This document shows, one piece after another, positions 52,432 to 62,726 of a stretch of 64,000 nucleotides of DNA. Source of the DNA: G963667425 sp963667425 [NCBI: bacterium] (GTDB lineage: Bacteria > UBP6 > UBA1177). The notes under the pieces were generated by a model. It made no database searches, had not been told where the DNA came from, and saw only the letters and a program-made list of their open reading frames with translations. Every line of letters begins with the position of its first letter. Positions within the stretch are counted from its first letter, which is position 1. The position numbers and the translations under genes are program-made. The DNA lies in assembly GCA_963667425.1 (NCBI GenBank), contig OY763407.1, forward strand, positions 62,001 to 126,000, given 5' to 3'.

Positions 52432-53637
52432 ATGATTAGTGATCTTAATTCGATTTGCTCAGTAAATTCCAGAAGGATGAAAAGGTCTGCAATTAGAGAA
52501 TGTCTTAAGCTTACACAAAGACCAGATATTATATCTTTTGCAGGAGGATTACCTGCACCTGCCACTTTTCCGTATGAAGATTTGGCTGAAATTGCATGTG
52601 AAGTTATAAGGACTGACGGACCGGCAGCTCTTCAGTATAGTACAACCGAAGGTGATACAGGTTTAAGAGAGGAACTCATAAAAAGATACAAATCTCAAAA
52701 TATAGATGTCTCTATGGATAACATTATTATTACTACCGCATCTCAGCAGTCACTTGACCTTCTTGGTAGAATTTTTATTGATCCCGGTGACAAAGTAATA
52801 TGTGGACTCCCTTCTTATCTTGGTGGAATTGCTGCTTTTAAAACTTATGGTGCAGAGCTTGTAGGAATTAAATTCGATGACAAGGGTATGAGAAGTGATA
52901 TTCTTGAAAAAACTCTTGAAGAGATGAAAGAGAAAGGCGAAAAGCCTAAATTTATATATATTATTCCTGATTTTCAAAATCCTGCAGGTGTTACAATGCC
53001 GGAAGAAAGAAGAAAGGAAATAGTTACTATAGCTCAGAAATATGATGTGCTTATTGTTGAAGACAGTCCTTACAGAGAACTTAGATTTGAAGGAAAGACT
53101 CCAAAAACTATTTTTGAAATCGATGGAACAGGTCAGGTAATTATGCTTGGTACTTTTTCGAAGATATTTGTTCCAGGTTTTAGAGTCGGCTGGATAGTTG
53201 CCCATCCCGATATTATTGATAAATTTGTAGTTGCAAAACAGTCTTCAGATCTTTGTACTTCAAGTTTTGTTCAGAAAATAACTGCTCTTTATATGAAAAA
53301 AGGTCTTTTTGAAAAAAATCTGACAAAAATAGCAGATCTTTATAAGAGAAAAAAAGATGTTATGATGGATGCTTTTGAAAAATATATGCCTGAAGGTGTT
53401 ACATGGACAAATCCTGAGGGAGGTCTTTTTCTTTTTCTCTATTTGCCGGAGCATATGGATAGTGAAAAACTTTTTATGAAAGCTGTAGAGAATAAGGTGG
53501 CTTTTGTTGTTGGAACAGTTTTTCACTGTGATGGAAGTGGAAAAAACACTATGCGTCTTAATTTTTCTTATGTTTCAGAAGAAGAACTTATAGAAGGTGT
53601 TAAAAGGCTTTCAAATGTGATAAGAGCTGAAATGTAA
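52432..53637 (+). CDS. PLP-dependent aminotransferase (class I/II, LysN-like)
   Basis: The 401-aa fold-type I aminotransferase has IISFAGGLPAPATFP near the start, LQYSTTEGDTGLREEL, the cofactor-binding IPDFQNPAGVTM and VEDSPYRELRF. The Schiff-base lysine is in LGTFSKIFVPGFRVGWI (about residue 240). This arrangement is typical of 2-aminoadipate/aromatic aminotransferases of the MocR-like subgroup lacking the DNA-binding domain. Placed 75 bp before tryptophanase, it could handle aromatic or branched amino acids in fermentation (inference). Separate promoters precede both genes. Confidence 0.9.
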   Translation: MISDLNSICSVNSRRMKRSAIRECLKLTQRPDIISFAGGLPAPATFPYEDLAEIACEVIRTDGPAALQYSTTEGDTGLREELIKRYKSQNIDVSMDNIIITTASQQSLDLLGRIFIDPGDKVICGLPSYLGGIAAFKTYGAELVGIKFDDKGMRSDILEKTLEEMKEKGEKPKFIYIIPDFQNPAGVTMPEERRKEIVTIAQKYDVLIVEDSPYRELRFEGKTPKTIFEIDGTGQVIMLGTFSKIFVPGFRVGWIVAHPDIIDKFVVAKQSSDLCTSSFVQKITALYMKKGLFEKNLTKIADLYKRKKDVMMDAFEKYMPEGVTWTNPEGGLFLFLYLPEHMDSEKLFMKAVENKVAFVVGTVFHCDGSGKNTMRLNFSYVSEEELIEGVKRLSNVIRAEM

Positions 53638-53645
53638 ATTTTTTC

Positions 53646-53674
53646 TTGACGATTGATTTTTAAGGTAATAATGT
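53646..53674 (+). promoter_or_regulatory. Promoter of the tryptophanase gene
   Basis: TTGACG (53646-53651), 17-bp spacer, TAATGT (53669-53674). The leader of ~35 bases is too short for a TnaC-type attenuator. Confidence 0.45.
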
Positions 53675-53712
53675 GAGTTTGTGTTGATTTTTTAATAAAA
53701 AGAGGTAATAAA

Positions 53713-55089
53713 ATGAAACTTCCATTTTCAGAACCATTTAGAATTAAAATGGTTGAACCTGTAAGAAAAAGTAGTCGTGAAGAACGTGAGCAGTGGATAA
53801 AAAATGCTCATTACAATCTTTTCAATCTTAAAAGTGAAGAGGTTTATATTGATCTGCTTACTGATTCAGGAACAGGTGCCATGAGTTCCAATCAGTGGGC
53901 TGAAATAATGCTGGGTGATGAGAGTTATGCTGGTGCGACATCATACTTTAAACTCAAGGATACAATTACAGAGGTGTTGGGTTTCCCTTATTTTCTTCCT
54001 ACACATCAGGGAAGAGCCGCAGAAAATGTGCTTTTTTCAACATGTGTAAAACCTGGTGATGTTGTCCCTGGAAATGCTCATTTTGATACTACAAAAGGTC
54101 ATATCGAATTCAGACATGCAAAAGCTGTTGACTGTACAATAGATGAAGCTTTTGATACTGAACTGGAACATCCTTTTAAAGGTAATATCAACGTTGATAA
54201 ACTTGAAAAGGTTTTAAAGGAAAATCCTCGTGAAAAAATACCCATGGTTATTTGCACTATTACCTGTAATTCTTCAGGAGGACAGCCTGTTTCTCTTGCA
54301 AATATAAAAGCGGTTTCTGCTCTCTGTAAAAAATATGGTGTAAAACTGATTTTTGATGCTGCAAGATTTGCAGAAAATGCCTATTTTATAAAAACAAGAG
54401 AAGAAGGTTATGAGAATAAAACCATTAAGGAAATTGTTAGAGAGATTTTCTCGTATGGTGATGCCTGTACAATGAGCAGTAAAAAGGATGGTCTTGTAAA
54501 TATAGGCGGTTTTATAGGTTTCAGAGATGAAGACTGGTATAGAGAAGCTTCAACTTTTAATATTATATTTGAAGGTTATGTCACTTATGGTGGAATGGCT
54601 GGACGTGATATGGGAGCCCTTTCAGTCGGACTTCGTGAAAGTACGGAATTTGATTATCTTGATGCAAGAATAGGTCAGGTTCGTTATCTTGGTGAAAAAC
54701 TTGATGAATATGGTATTCCTTATCAGAAACCTGCCGGTGGTCATGCAATTTTTGTTGATGTTAAAAAGTTTCTTCCAAATGTTCCTCAGGAAGAATATTC
54801 GGCACAACTTCTAGGTGTTGAACTTTATCTTGAAGGTGGTGTAAGAGGTGTTGAAATAGGAACTCTTCTTGCAGACAGTGACCCCGAAACAGGAAAAGAC
54901 AGGCTTCCTGATCTTGAACTTTTAAGACTTGCAATTCCAAGAAGAACTTATACAAACAATCATATGGATTATGTGGCTGCATGTCTTAAAAATATTTATG
55001 ATAGGAGAGAATCATACAAACATGGTTTTAAAATAACATGGCAGGCTCCTATTATGAGACATTTCACGGTTAAACTGGATAAGATATAA
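53713..55089 (+). CDS. tnaA: Tryptophanase (beta-eliminating lyase family)
   Basis: The 458-aa PLP enzyme splits tryptophan to indole, pyruvate and ammonia. Family signatures are EPFRIKMVEPV, YIDLLTDSGTGAMSSNQWAE, PTHQGRAAENV, the PLP-aspartate in IFDAARFAENAYFIK and the PLP-lysine in MSSKKDGLVNIGGF. The sister enzyme tyrosine phenol-lyase carries a key Arg in a GVRSMERG segment. Here the corresponding segment is GVRGVEIGT, with Ile as in tryptophanase, so indole production is favoured. No tnaB permease or TnaC leader peptide is adjacent. Confidence 0.9.
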   Translation: MKLPFSEPFRIKMVEPVRKSSREEREQWIKNAHYNLFNLKSEEVYIDLLTDSGTGAMSSNQWAEIMLGDESYAGATSYFKLKDTITEVLGFPYFLPTHQGRAAENVLFSTCVKPGDVVPGNAHFDTTKGHIEFRHAKAVDCTIDEAFDTELEHPFKGNINVDKLEKVLKENPREKIPMVICTITCNSSGGQPVSLANIKAVSALCKKYGVKLIFDAARFAENAYFIKTREEGYENKTIKEIVREIFSYGDACTMSSKKDGLVNIGGFIGFRDEDWYREASTFNIIFEGYVTYGGMAGRDMGALSVGLRESTEFDYLDARIGQVRYLGEKLDEYGIPYQKPAGGHAIFVDVKKFLPNVPQEEYSAQLLGVELYLEGGVRGVEIGTLLADSDPETGKDRLPDLELLRLAIPRRTYTNNHMDYVAACLKNIYDRRESYKHGFKITWQAPIMRHFTVKLDKI

Positions 55090-55149
55090 ATTAGTTCTGA
55101 ATTTCAGTAAGTCTTTATTTTTTTCTATAAATATAAATATTTTTTTAGA

Positions 55150-55177
55150 TTGACAGTTTTTGTTTTTCTGTTATATT
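55150..55177 (+). promoter_or_regulatory. Promoter of the small 81-aa gene
   Basis: TTGACA (55150-55155), 16-bp spacer, TATATT (55172-55177), about 69 bp before the start codon. Confidence 0.55.
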
Positions 55178-55245
55178 TTTGTTATTAAATGATTCTAAAC
55201 TCAACATTTGGTTTCATTTTTTTTTAAGCAAATATGGAGTAGATG

Positions 55246-55491
55246 ATGAGTAATGCTAAAAATCTCTCCGAGTGGCTTTCTGGTGATTTGAATACCATTA
55301 TAAGAAAAAAGAACTGGGTTAATCTTGTTCTTAAAGTACCTGCTCCCAATTTTACAAAAGTACAGTTCTTACATGATCATGGCGTTCCCATTGATATTTA
55401 CAGGAATGAGACAAAGATAGATTCAGCAAAAACTTTATCTGAGTTTAATAAACTGTTTAATGAAATCTTAAGGGATAAAACATTCCTATAG
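55246..55491 (+). CDS. Small hypothetical protein (81 aa)
   Basis: The small soluble protein (WLSGDLNTIIRKKNWVNLVL, PAPNFTKVQFLHDHG, LSEFNKLFNEILRDKTF) has no signal peptide. A well-formed promoter and a GGAG 6 bp before the second ATG (55246) argue that it is expressed; the ATG three bases earlier is too close to the SD. It is flanked by single genes with their own promoters. No family recognised; possibly a regulator or adaptor. Confidence 0.6.
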   Translation: MSNAKNLSEWLSGDLNTIIRKKNWVNLVLKVPAPNFTKVQFLHDHGVPIDIYRNETKIDSAKTLSEFNKLFNEILRDKTFL

Positions 55492-55536
55492 TTTCATTTA
55501 TTCAATTTTTATATCGATTAACCTTATATTTTGCTC

Positions 55537-55565
55537 TTGACTAATGCTAACTTTAAGATTAGAAT
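55537..55565 (+). promoter_or_regulatory. Promoter of asnS-tilS
   Basis: TTGACT (55537-55542), 17-bp spacer, TAGAAT (55560-55565), 27 bp before the asnS ATG, which has GGAGG upstream. Confidence 0.65.
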
Positions 55566-55592
55566 CTTCTGCTTTTTTTGACGGAGGTTTAG

Positions 55593-56984
55593 ATGAAACA
55601 GGTCACGGTGCGTGAAGTCTATAAACAATGGGAATCGCTTATAGGTGAAAAGCTTTTATTAAATGGATGGATAAAAACTTTAAGAGCTTCAAATAAATTT
55701 GGTTTTATAGAGCTTAATGACGGAAGTTTTTTTAAAGGTTTACAGATAGTTTACACTGATGCATTAGAAAATTTTGCTTTAATAAATAAATTCTCAATGG
55801 GTTCATCAATTGAAATTGAAGGAACTTTGGTAAAAAGTGAGGGTTCAAAACAGCTTTTTGAAGTTCAGGCTGAAAAAGTTGAGCTTATTGGTGGTGTCGC
55901 AGAAGATTACCCGATACAGAAAAAAAGATGCTCTCTTGAGTTTTTAAGAACAATTTCTCATTTAAGACCAAGAACTAATACTTTTGCTGCTGTTTTTAGA
56001 GTCAGAAGTATTCTTGCACATGCTATCCATACTTTTTTTCAGGAACGGGATTTCGTCTATGTTCACACTCCTATAATCACAGGAAGCGATTGTGAAGGTG
56101 CCGGAGAAATGTTTAAGGTTACAACTCTGGATCTTGAGAATATTCCAAGAAGTGACAAAGGTGATATAGATTTTACAAAAGATTATTTTGGCAAACAGAC
56201 ATCTCTTACAGTTAGTGGACAGCTTGCTGTTGAAAACTTCTGTATGGCACTTAGAAATGTATATACATTTGGGCCGACATTCAGGGCTGAAAATTCAAAT
56301 ACACAGAGGCATGCTTCTGAATTCTGGATGATTGAACCTGAAATAGCTTTTGCAGACCTTGAAGATGATATGAATCTTGCTGAGGATATGCTTAAATTCA
56401 TAATAAAATATGTTCTTGAAAAGGCTCCTGAAGAAATGGATTTTTTTGATTCATTTATTGAAAAAGGTCTTAAAGAGAAGCTCTATAATGTTATAAATTC
56501 TGATTTTGAAAGAGTTACTTATACTGATGCTGTAGAAATTCTTAAAAACAGCGGTAAGAAATTTGAGTATGCGCCTGAATGGGGAAACGATCTTCAGACA
56601 GAGCACGAAAGATACCTTACAGAGATTCATTTTAAAAAACCTGTATTTGTAACAGATTATCCGAAAGATATTAAAGCTTTCTATATGCGTATGAATGAAG
56701 ATGGTAAAACTGTTGCAGCCACAGACCTTCTGGTTCCTGGTGTAGGTGAGATAGTTGGAGGAAGCCAGAGAGAGGAGAGGCCGGAATATCTTGAAAAGAG
56801 AATTGCGGAAATGGGGCTGAAGAAAGAGGACTATCAGTGGTATATAGATCTTAGGAGATTTGGAACAAATAAACATGCCGGTTTCGGTCTTGGTTTTGAA
56901 AGAGCTGTAATGTATATTACAGGTATGGAAAACATTAGAGACGTTATTCCTTTTCCAAGAACGCCAAAAAATGCAGAATTCTGA
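55593..56984 (+). CDS. asnS: Asparaginyl-tRNA synthetase
   Basis: This class IIb synthetase charges tRNA-Asn. The 463-aa protein starts with an OB-fold anticodon-binding domain ([20 protein letters not shown]). Class II motifs follow: [20 protein letters not shown], motif 2 [20 protein letters not shown] and motif 3 [21 protein letters not shown]. AsnRS rather than AspRS is indicated by the GAGEMF segment and the C-terminal ending [12 protein letters not shown]. The 3' end overlaps the tilS start by 14 bp. Confidence 0.97.
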   Translation: MKQVTVREVYKQWESLIGEKLLLNGWIKTLRASNKFGFIELNDGSFFKGLQIVYTDALENFALINKFSMGSSIEIEGTLVKSEGSKQLFEVQAEKVELIGGVAEDYPIQKKRCSLEFLRTISHLRPRTNTFAAVFRVRSILAHAIHTFFQERDFVYVHTPIITGSDCEGAGEMFKVTTLDLENIPRSDKGDIDFTKDYFGKQTSLTVSGQLAVENFCMALRNVYTFGPTFRAENSNTQRHASEFWMIEPEIAFADLEDDMNLAEDMLKFIIKYVLEKAPEEMDFFDSFIEKGLKEKLYNVINSDFERVTYTDAVEILKNSGKKFEYAPEWGNDLQTEHERYLTEIHFKKPVFVTDYPKDIKAFYMRMNEDGKTVAATDLLVPGVGEIVGGSQREERPEYLEKRIAEMGLKKEDYQWYIDLRRFGTNKHAGFGLGFERAVMYITGMENIRDVIPFPRTPKNAEF

Positions 56985-57957
56985 TATTTATTCTATTGTT
57001 AAGGCTGTTTTTAAGAAAAAATTCACTTCATTTATCTCGGGAGGTGTACTGATTGCCTGTTCAGGCGGTAAGGATTCAGTATGCCTTCTGCATCTTATGA
57101 GTGAACTTTCAAAAGAGCTTAAGTTTAGGATAGGTGTTGTTCATGTTAATCATAATATTCGTGAAGATTCTGTAAAAGATTCTCTTTTTGTGAAATCTCT
57201 TTCAGAAGAAATAAATATTCCCTTTTACTCTTATGAAATTGATAAGGGTTTTTTCTCAGATGGTTCCAATATTGAAAGCAGAGCCCGTGATGAACGTTAC
57301 AGATTAATTGCTGACTGTGCCTTAAATGAAAAATTCACCGCTGTTGTAACAGCACATCATGCTGACGATCAGGTTGAAACTCTTCTTATGCGTCTTTTTG
57401 ACAGAGGTTCAGGTCCAAGAGGTTTGGCAGGAATTAAGGAATATAGATTTAGTGATAATATTTGTTATATCAGGCCTTTTCTTTCTGTTTCCAGAAAAAT
57501 GATAGATAACTTTATGACTGATAAAGAGTTCGTTTATGATATTACAAATTCTGATACGGATATAAGGCGCAACTTTTACAGAGCGGAAATAGTCCCTTTT
57601 CTTGAATCAAAATTAGGAACGCAGTTTAAGGAAAATGTTGTCAGAACTTCTCAAATTGCAGCATCTGAAAGCATTTTTACTTCAGAAGCAGCAGCTTTTA
57701 TATGGAAGAACCTTAAATTTGGTAATGTATGGATAATTCCAAGAAAAATGATTCGTGAAAACAGTTACGATTTCTGGATTTCCATGTTTAGTGAGTTTTT
57801 TTCTTCTCATAAAGGTTTTTCTCTTCCTGTAAAAGCGATTAGTGATATTTATAGCTTTGTTAATAAAGGAGAAATAGGGGAGGCTGTTTATCACCCCTTT
57901 AAGTTTAAGAGAGAAAAGGAAAGGGTTGTCATAAGCTATTTGCAGACTGATGTTTAG
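56971..57957 (+). CDS. tilS: tRNA(Ile)-lysidine synthetase
   Basis: TilS converts C34 of the CAU-anticodon tRNA-Ile to lysidine so that it reads AUA. The 328-aa protein has the PP-loop ATP motif [18 protein letters not shown] (about residues 27-44), [11 protein letters not shown], and [15 protein letters not shown] with the family's catalytic Asp region. It is shorter than the E. coli enzyme (432 aa) and seems to lack one of the C-terminal domains, as in several other bacteria. The ATG overlaps asnS by 14 bp; its 3' end overlaps the convergent gpx stop. Confidence 0.94.
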   Translation: MQNSDIYSIVKAVFKKKFTSFISGGVLIACSGGKDSVCLLHLMSELSKELKFRIGVVHVNHNIREDSVKDSLFVKSLSEEINIPFYSYEIDKGFFSDGSNIESRARDERYRLIADCALNEKFTAVVTAHHADDQVETLLMRLFDRGSGPRGLAGIKEYRFSDNICYIRPFLSVSRKMIDNFMTDKEFVYDITNSDTDIRRNFYRAEIVPFLESKLGTQFKENVVRTSQIAASESIFTSEAAAFIWKNLKFGNVWIIPRKMIRENSYDFWISMFSEFFSSHKGFSLPVKAISDIYSFVNKGEIGEAVYHPFKFKREKERVVISYLQTDV

Positions 57958-58433
57958 AGCAATTTTTCAATATCTTTTATAAGTGCTTCGGGTTTTGTGA
58001 CGGGAGCATATCTTTTTACAGGTATTCCGTTTCTATCGAGTAGAAATTTTGTAAAGTTCCATTTTATTTCGCTTGAAAGAAGCCCTTTTAAACTTTTTTT
58101 AAGAAATTTAAATATCGGGTGAGCATTTTCACCATTTACATCTATTTTTTCAAACATGTCAAAAGTTACACCATAGTTTACAAAACATACTTCAGATATG
58201 GAATCTTTATCTCCCGGCTCCTGGTTTGCAAACTGATTACATGGAAAACCAAGAATGACAAATCCTTTATCTTTGTATTTTTTATAAAGTTCCTCAAGTC
58301 CTGCATACTGAGGTGTGAATCCGCATTTACTTGCAGTGTTTACAATTAAAATTACTTTACCTTTATATTTTTCCATTGAAACTTCTTCACTGTTTAATGT
58401 AACAGCTTTGAGGTCATAAAAATTGTTTTCCAT
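57954..58433 (-). CDS. Glutathione peroxidase family thiol peroxidase
   Basis: The 159-aa protein has the peroxidatic Cys37 in [14 protein letters not shown] (cysteine, not selenocysteine), the [13 protein letters not shown] block and the Trp block [14 protein letters not shown]. Bacterial Cys-GPx proteins usually reduce peroxides with thioredoxin rather than glutathione. Peroxide removal in an anaerobe fits defence against transient oxygen. It follows the uncharacterised exported-protein gene's strand without obvious link; 1 bp separates it from that gene's stop. Confidence 0.93.
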   Translation of the reverse strand: MENNFYDLKAVTLNSEEVSMEKYKGKVILIVNTASKCGFTPQYAGLEELYKKYKDKGFVILGFPCNQFANQEPGDKDSISEVCFVNYGVTFDMFEKIDVNGENAHPIFKFLKKSLKGLLSSEIKWNFTKFLLDRNGIPVKRYAPVTKPEALIKDIEKLL

Positions 58434-58434
58434 T

Positions 58435-59736
58435 TTATCCCCCTGAGTAAAAATCGCTGATAAAACCTAAGTATGAATCAAGTTCTTTTGTTATCTGCTC
58501 CGGATTTTTGATAAATCCGTAGATAAAACGGGAGCTGATGTATTCTTTCAGTCTGTTTGTAAAATATGCGTAATATAATTCTTTTCCATAACTGGATTTG
58601 TTTTTGTTGCTTTTATATTTAACAATGGCTGAAAGTGTTGCAATGTTGAGATATATATTGATATCTTCTTTTTTTATTATCCCTTTATTTGCAAAGGAAA
58701 TAACAATTGCAATGTCTGTAAGAAATGCATTTTCTTTTTCTATATATATTTTATCTTTATCAAAAATAATGGGTATTGAATTATCTTCAGCACAGTTGTT
58801 TATAATCTCAAGAGCATCACTTTCTTTAAATGCCTGAGTATAAATTTCTCCCATACTTTTGAACATTTCGGCTCTGTTCTTAAGATAGCTGCATTCGGAA
58901 TAATTTCTCTTTAATGTATTTGACTTATCATTAAATTCTTTTTCTGAAATATACATTATTTCAGGTAGTTTCCTAAAGTTTTTTACGTATGTGGCCACTA
59001 TTAAAGTTTTTATATCATTTTCTACAGAATCAAGGGATGTTCCTTCCTTAAAAAGATTAATAGATTCGGAAAGTTTGTTGAAATATATGTTTTTGGATGG
59101 AAGACCATAATTTTCCTTTTTTGTGAAAAAAAAGAAAAACGAAAGATATGATTCAAGCGTTCCTTCACGGTTCATTTTAAGATACTGATTCCATACTGAA
59201 TGAAGATGCTCGTCTCCTTCCCAGTTTATTCCTGACGATATATCTGTAAAAATAAGGCTCATCCCTTTTGAAAGAATTATGTAATTCGGTACCTGGGCAT
59301 TTTTTGAAATCACGTAGTCGGAGAGTTCTTTCATGTATAAGAAAAATTTCATATCTATGTCAGAAAGTTTTAACTCCGTAGATTGAGATTTGAGATCTAT
59401 TCCTTTTTTATAGAGTTCTATGTTATTTTGCATATGAATTTCAGGCGCATTTTGAAGAATAGTATCATATAAATTCTCATAACCCTGAATATCTGAATAA
59501 GAGTCTGTCTGGTTAACATAGTTTATAAGTGACATTACTGCCGGCATATAAAGTGCCTTTCTTTTATAATATATAAAATAGAAAAGTTCTTTCTGAGGTA
59601 GTGGATCTGTAGAATCCAGATATGTTTTAAGTGTTTCTGTCTGTTCTTTTATAGAGAATGCATGTTCGGCTGAAAATGGCGTTCCTAAAAGAGAAAAAGT
59701 TATAAATAAAATTAAAAAACAGATGATTTTGTTCAA
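58435..59736 (-). CDS. Hypothetical exported protein (TTG start)
   Basis: Starting from a TTG at 59736 with AGGAG 5 bp upstream, the product is 433 aa with a good signal peptide ([22 protein letters not shown]). Starting at the ATG at 59775, inside rsmE, would put 13 extra residues before that signal, so the TTG is preferred. The mature part is helical and Tyr/Lys/Ser-rich ([19 protein letters not shown] region, [36 protein letters not shown]) without recognisable motifs. It is last in the ftsY-PilZ-rsmE cluster. Function unknown. Confidence 0.7.
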   Translation of the reverse strand: MNKIICFLILFITFSLLGTPFSAEHAFSIKEQTETLKTYLDSTDPLPQKELFYFIYYKRKALYMPAVMSLINYVNQTDSYSDIQGYENLYDTILQNAPEIHMQNNIELYKKGIDLKSQSTELKLSDIDMKFFLYMKELSDYVISKNAQVPNYIILSKGMSLIFTDISSGINWEGDEHLHSVWNQYLKMNREGTLESYLSFFFFFTKKENYGLPSKNIYFNKLSESINLFKEGTSLDSVENDIKTLIVATYVKNFRKLPEIMYISEKEFNDKSNTLKRNYSECSYLKNRAEMFKSMGEIYTQAFKESDALEIINNCAEDNSIPIIFDKDKIYIEKENAFLTDIAIVISFANKGIIKKEDINIYLNIATLSAIVKYKSNKNKSSYGKELYYAYFTNRLKEYISSRFIYGFIKNPEQITKELDSYLGFISDFYSGG

Positions 59737-59752
59737 TGAAACTCCTGAAAAA

Positions 59753-60448
59753 TCAGTTTCTAAGAAGCCTGTCACAGAAGAATGCTGAAGCTGCAGAGAC
59801 GGCTGTTTCCATTCTCATTACAGGCACATTGAATTTTACAGGATACGCTGATTTATTCAATAAAATATATTCCTTTTCCGAAAAACCTCCTTCAGGACCA
59901 ATCCATATTGTTATTTCTTTTGATATTTCAGGCTTTTCAGGAAAGTTTCCGTTATAAGGGTCCAGAAAAATATGAGTTGATTGAAGTGAAATTATATTTT
60001 CAAATGTATCTATTTTTATAAAAGGAATGTTGGTTCGTCTTGACTGGCTGGCGGCAGATTCAATTATGGATTTAAATCTGTCAAGCCTGTTTTCTACGGC
60101 ATTTTTTTTCGTATTGCTGAATTCTGTTTTTACAAGAAAAAAACCATCGACACCGGTCTCAACTCCATTTTTTATTGCAGTTTCAATTGCTGAAATATCT
60201 GCAAAAGGGAGGGTGATATGTAAAAATTTTTCTTTAGGTGGAATGATCTCTGTATTTGTTATTTCAAAAAAGCCTTTTTTACCTGAAGTTTCTTTAAAAA
60301 TAGTAGTTCTTAATATTCCAGGTTCGAAAAAAAGAACTTTTTCGTCTTTTTTCACCCTTCTAACATTGCATATATAGTTATAATCGTCTTTTTCTATAAC
60401 TATTTTGTTCTCTGTTATATTGAATTTTTCTCTTACGATATAGATCAA
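59753..60448 (-). CDS. rsmE: 16S rRNA m3U1498 methyltransferase
   Basis: RsmE methylates U1498 of 16S rRNA with SAM. The 231-aa SPOUT-family protein has an N-terminal PUA-like domain and the trefoil-knot motif IWIGPEGGFSEKEYILLN near residue 180, ending MRMETAVSAASAFFCDR as in the family (RxETA). Length is typical. Its start overlaps the PilZ gene stop by 4 bp. Confidence 0.94.
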   Translation of the reverse strand: MIYIVREKFNITENKIVIEKDDYNYICNVRRVKKDEKVLFFEPGILRTTIFKETSGKKGFFEITNTEIIPPKEKFLHITLPFADISAIETAIKNGVETGVDGFFLVKTEFSNTKKNAVENRLDRFKSIIESAASQSRRTNIPFIKIDTFENIISLQSTHIFLDPYNGNFPEKPEISKEITIWIGPEGGFSEKEYILLNKSAYPVKFNVPVMRMETAVSAASAFFCDRLLRN

Positions 60449-61170
60449 GCGTATTTCATGATAAAGTTTGTAAAATCTTCTTTCAGTGCGTCACTTTCAA
60501 ACAGGAATTTAACTCCTACAGCATATTTTGAAGGTGCTTCTTTTGAACATCTGATAACTTCTGCTTTAACAAAAATTTGTCTTGATAGTGTGTGATCCTG
60601 AAAAACTATTACTAAAATTGTTTTTTCGGGAATAGGTTCATAAGTTTCAAGAAGCATACCTTCGAGGCTCATATTCCTTGAAGTCATTTCAAATACTTTC
60701 TCATCTGCCAGAACTTCAAGGTTTATAGTTACATTTACTCTTCTGTTTGCCCTTTTTTCCTTGGCTCCCGTAATTTGAGTAACAACTGTAACTGCTTCAG
60801 ATTTTTTCAGTATGTCCTTTCTTATTTTAATGTAGTTTCCTGCAATAAGATCTTCTCCAACTTCCGCAAGATCATCTGTGTGAAGCATCTTTTCAGAGTT
60901 TTCATCTATTCTTATGCCCATTCCTGCCGGCAATATTTTCATTGGCATTCTTATGGCATTTGGTCTTTTCCATGCGACAATGCCGTTTAATGTTATTTTT
61001 TCACCTGTCGCTCCAAGATTTACAATAATTTCAATAGATTCTCCTGTAGCAGGTATATTCATAGGTGAGAAAAGTTTCATAGGAAGAATAACTTCGGACT
61101 TATTATCAATGTTGATATAAGTGTTTGTAAACTCTCCTTTGCAGGAAATGGTCATTTCTAATCTAATCAT
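60445..61170 (-). CDS. PilZ-domain c-di-GMP-binding protein
   Basis: The 241-aa protein carries a C-terminal PilZ domain (residues ~130-240) with both c-di-GMP contact motifs: RANRR (RxxxR) and NMSLEG (NxSxxG). The N-terminal half has beta-strand character (EMTISCKGEFTNTYINI, LNGIVAWKRPNAIRMPMKI) and resembles a second, motif-less PilZ-like fold. It is likely to bind c-di-GMP and act on motility, pili or secretion through protein contacts. It sits between ftsY (start and stop share a base) and rsmE. With the degenerate HD-GYP protein at 32949 it suggests a c-di-GMP network. Confidence 0.85.
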   Translation of the reverse strand: MIRLEMTISCKGEFTNTYINIDNKSEVILPMKLFSPMNIPATGESIEIIVNLGATGEKITLNGIVAWKRPNAIRMPMKILPAGMGIRIDENSEKMLHTDDLAEVGEDLIAGNYIKIRKDILKKSEAVTVVTQITGAKEKRANRRVNVTINLEVLADEKVFEMTSRNMSLEGMLLETYEPIPEKTILVIVFQDHTLSRQIFVKAEVIRCSKEAPSKYAVGVKFLFESDALKEDFTNFIMKYA

Positions 61171-62726
61171 CAGACAAACAACGCCTCCACAAATTCTTCA
61201 GCATTAAATTCCCGGAGATCCGCAGCAGATTCTCCAATACCTATATAATAGATAGGAAGTTTCAGTTCTTTTGCAATTCCTATGATTACTCCGCCTTTTG
61301 CAGAGCCATCAAGTTTGGTTATGATTATACCTGTAAGACCAACTGCTTTATTAAATTCAACTGCCTGAGAAAGAGCATTTTGTCCATTGTTTGCATCAAC
61401 TACAAGAATTATTTCATCGGGACCATTTTCTCTTGCTTTTGCTGTAACTCTTTTTACTTTTTCAAGCTCGTTCATAAGATTGACTCTATTCTGAAGTCTG
61501 CCGGCTGTATCAATTATAGCAACATCAATATTCCTGCTTTTTGCTGCATTTACAGCGTTAAATGTTACAGCTGCCGGGTCTGCTCCCTCAGAATCTTTAA
61601 TAACTTCAGTATCTGTTCTTTTTCCCCATTCTGAAAGCTGCTCTACAGCTGCGGCTCTGAATGTATCGCCAGCTGCAAGAAGGACAGATTTGCCATTTTC
61701 CTTGAATTTTCTTGTAAGTTTGCCGATAGTTGTTGTTTTACCAGCTCCATTTACTCCAACCATAAGCATTATAAATGGCTTAAGCTCTTTAACTTCCAAT
61801 TTTTTTTCACAAGTTTCAACAATGTTGTATATTTCCATCTTAAGAAAATTTCTAACATCTTCTCCTGACTTAAAGTTTTTGCGGTTTTTTTCAACCTGAG
61901 CCATCAGGTGTGAAACTGTTGGAACACCAATATCTGCTGTGTAGAGGATTTCCTCCATTTCTTCAATGAGATCATCATCAACAATTGAGGATGAGAAAAG
62001 ATTCTTGAGTTTGGACATGAAACCGCCTCTTGTTCCTGAAAGTCCATCTTTAAAACTTTTAGGTTTTTCTACAAGAGCCTGAGCTTCTTCTTCACCTGAA
62101 GGCTCAATATCAAGAATTTCTCCTTTTAAAATAACATCTATTTTTTCAGGTTCTTCTGTTTTTTCCTGTTTTTCCTTAATTTCAAAACTATCAATGGCGG
62201 TATCAATAATTTTTTCTATTTCTATAGTTTTTTCTTCTTTTTTTATGAGCTTTGTTTCTGTATCTTTTAATAATTCTTTAGTTACGGCAGGTTCAGGAAG
62301 AGATGCAGGCTTTTCTGTCAATACTTCTTCGTGCATTTCTTCTTCAGTTTTTTCAGAAGTTATAACTTCTTCTTTAAGAGGTTCTACTAAAACAGCTTCT
62401 TTATTTAATGTTTCATCTGTTCTAATTTCTTCAGCTTTATGTTTTTCTTCCGCTCTTTCTTCTGCTATGGATACTGGAATTTTTTCCTTTATCTCATCTG
62501 TCTTTTTTACTATATCTTCAATTTTGACTCTTTCATGAGAAAGGTCTTCCATCATAACAGGTTCAGATTCCTTATCTTTTTCTTCTGTTTTTTCTTTCTT
62601 GGATTTTTTTTCTTCATCAGGGAGAAATATTGTTAAAAGAAGTAAAATAAAAAGAAATATTGGTATTACATAAAAGAATATCTCGCCATTTCTGAAATTT
62701 TCAGTTATCCACGTTAAAAAATCCAT
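61170..62726 (-). CDS. ftsY: Signal recognition particle receptor FtsY with membrane anchor
   Basis: FtsY is the GTPase receptor that brings SRP-ribosome complexes to the membrane. From ATG 62726 the protein is 518 aa. An N-terminal helix (FFYVIPIFLFILLLLTIFL, about residues 16-35) anchors it, and ~190 residues of Glu/Lys-rich acidic linker follow. The NG domain has GVNGAGKTTTIGKL (G1), DTAGRLQNRVNLMNEL (G3) and TKLDGSAKGG (G4 region). E. coli FtsY lacks a true transmembrane helix, so this is the anchored type. AGGTG precedes the chosen ATG; a TTG two codons earlier is the alternative. Confidence 0.95.
   Translation of the reverse strand: MDFLTWITENFRNGEIFFYVIPIFLFILLLLTIFLPDEEKKSKKEKTEEKDKESEPVMMEDLSHERVKIEDIVKKTDEIKEKIPVSIAEERAEEKHKAEEIRTDETLNKEAVLVEPLKEEVITSEKTEEEMHEEVLTEKPASLPEPAVTKELLKDTETKLIKKEEKTIEIEKIIDTAIDSFEIKEKQEKTEEPEKIDVILKGEILDIEPSGEEEAQALVEKPKSFKDGLSGTRGGFMSKLKNLFSSSIVDDDLIEEMEEILYTADIGVPTVSHLMAQVEKNRKNFKSGEDVRNFLKMEIYNIVETCEKKLEVKELKPFIMLMVGVNGAGKTTTIGKLTRKFKENGKSVLLAAGDTFRAAAVEQLSEWGKRTDTEVIKDSEGADPAAVTFNAVNAAKSRNIDVAIIDTAGRLQNRVNLMNELEKVKRVTAKARENGPDEIILVVDANNGQNALSQAVEFNKAVGLTGIIITKLDGSAKGGVIIGIAKELKLPIYYIGIGESAADLREFNAEEFVEALFV

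Noticed and set aside
53638-53712. TnaC-type leader peptide and attenuator before tryptophanase
   Set aside because: No Trp-containing short ORF fits in the 75-bp interval.
62704-62712. DnaA-box-like TTATCCACG near the ftsY start
   Set aside because: A single site inside a coding region is expected by chance.
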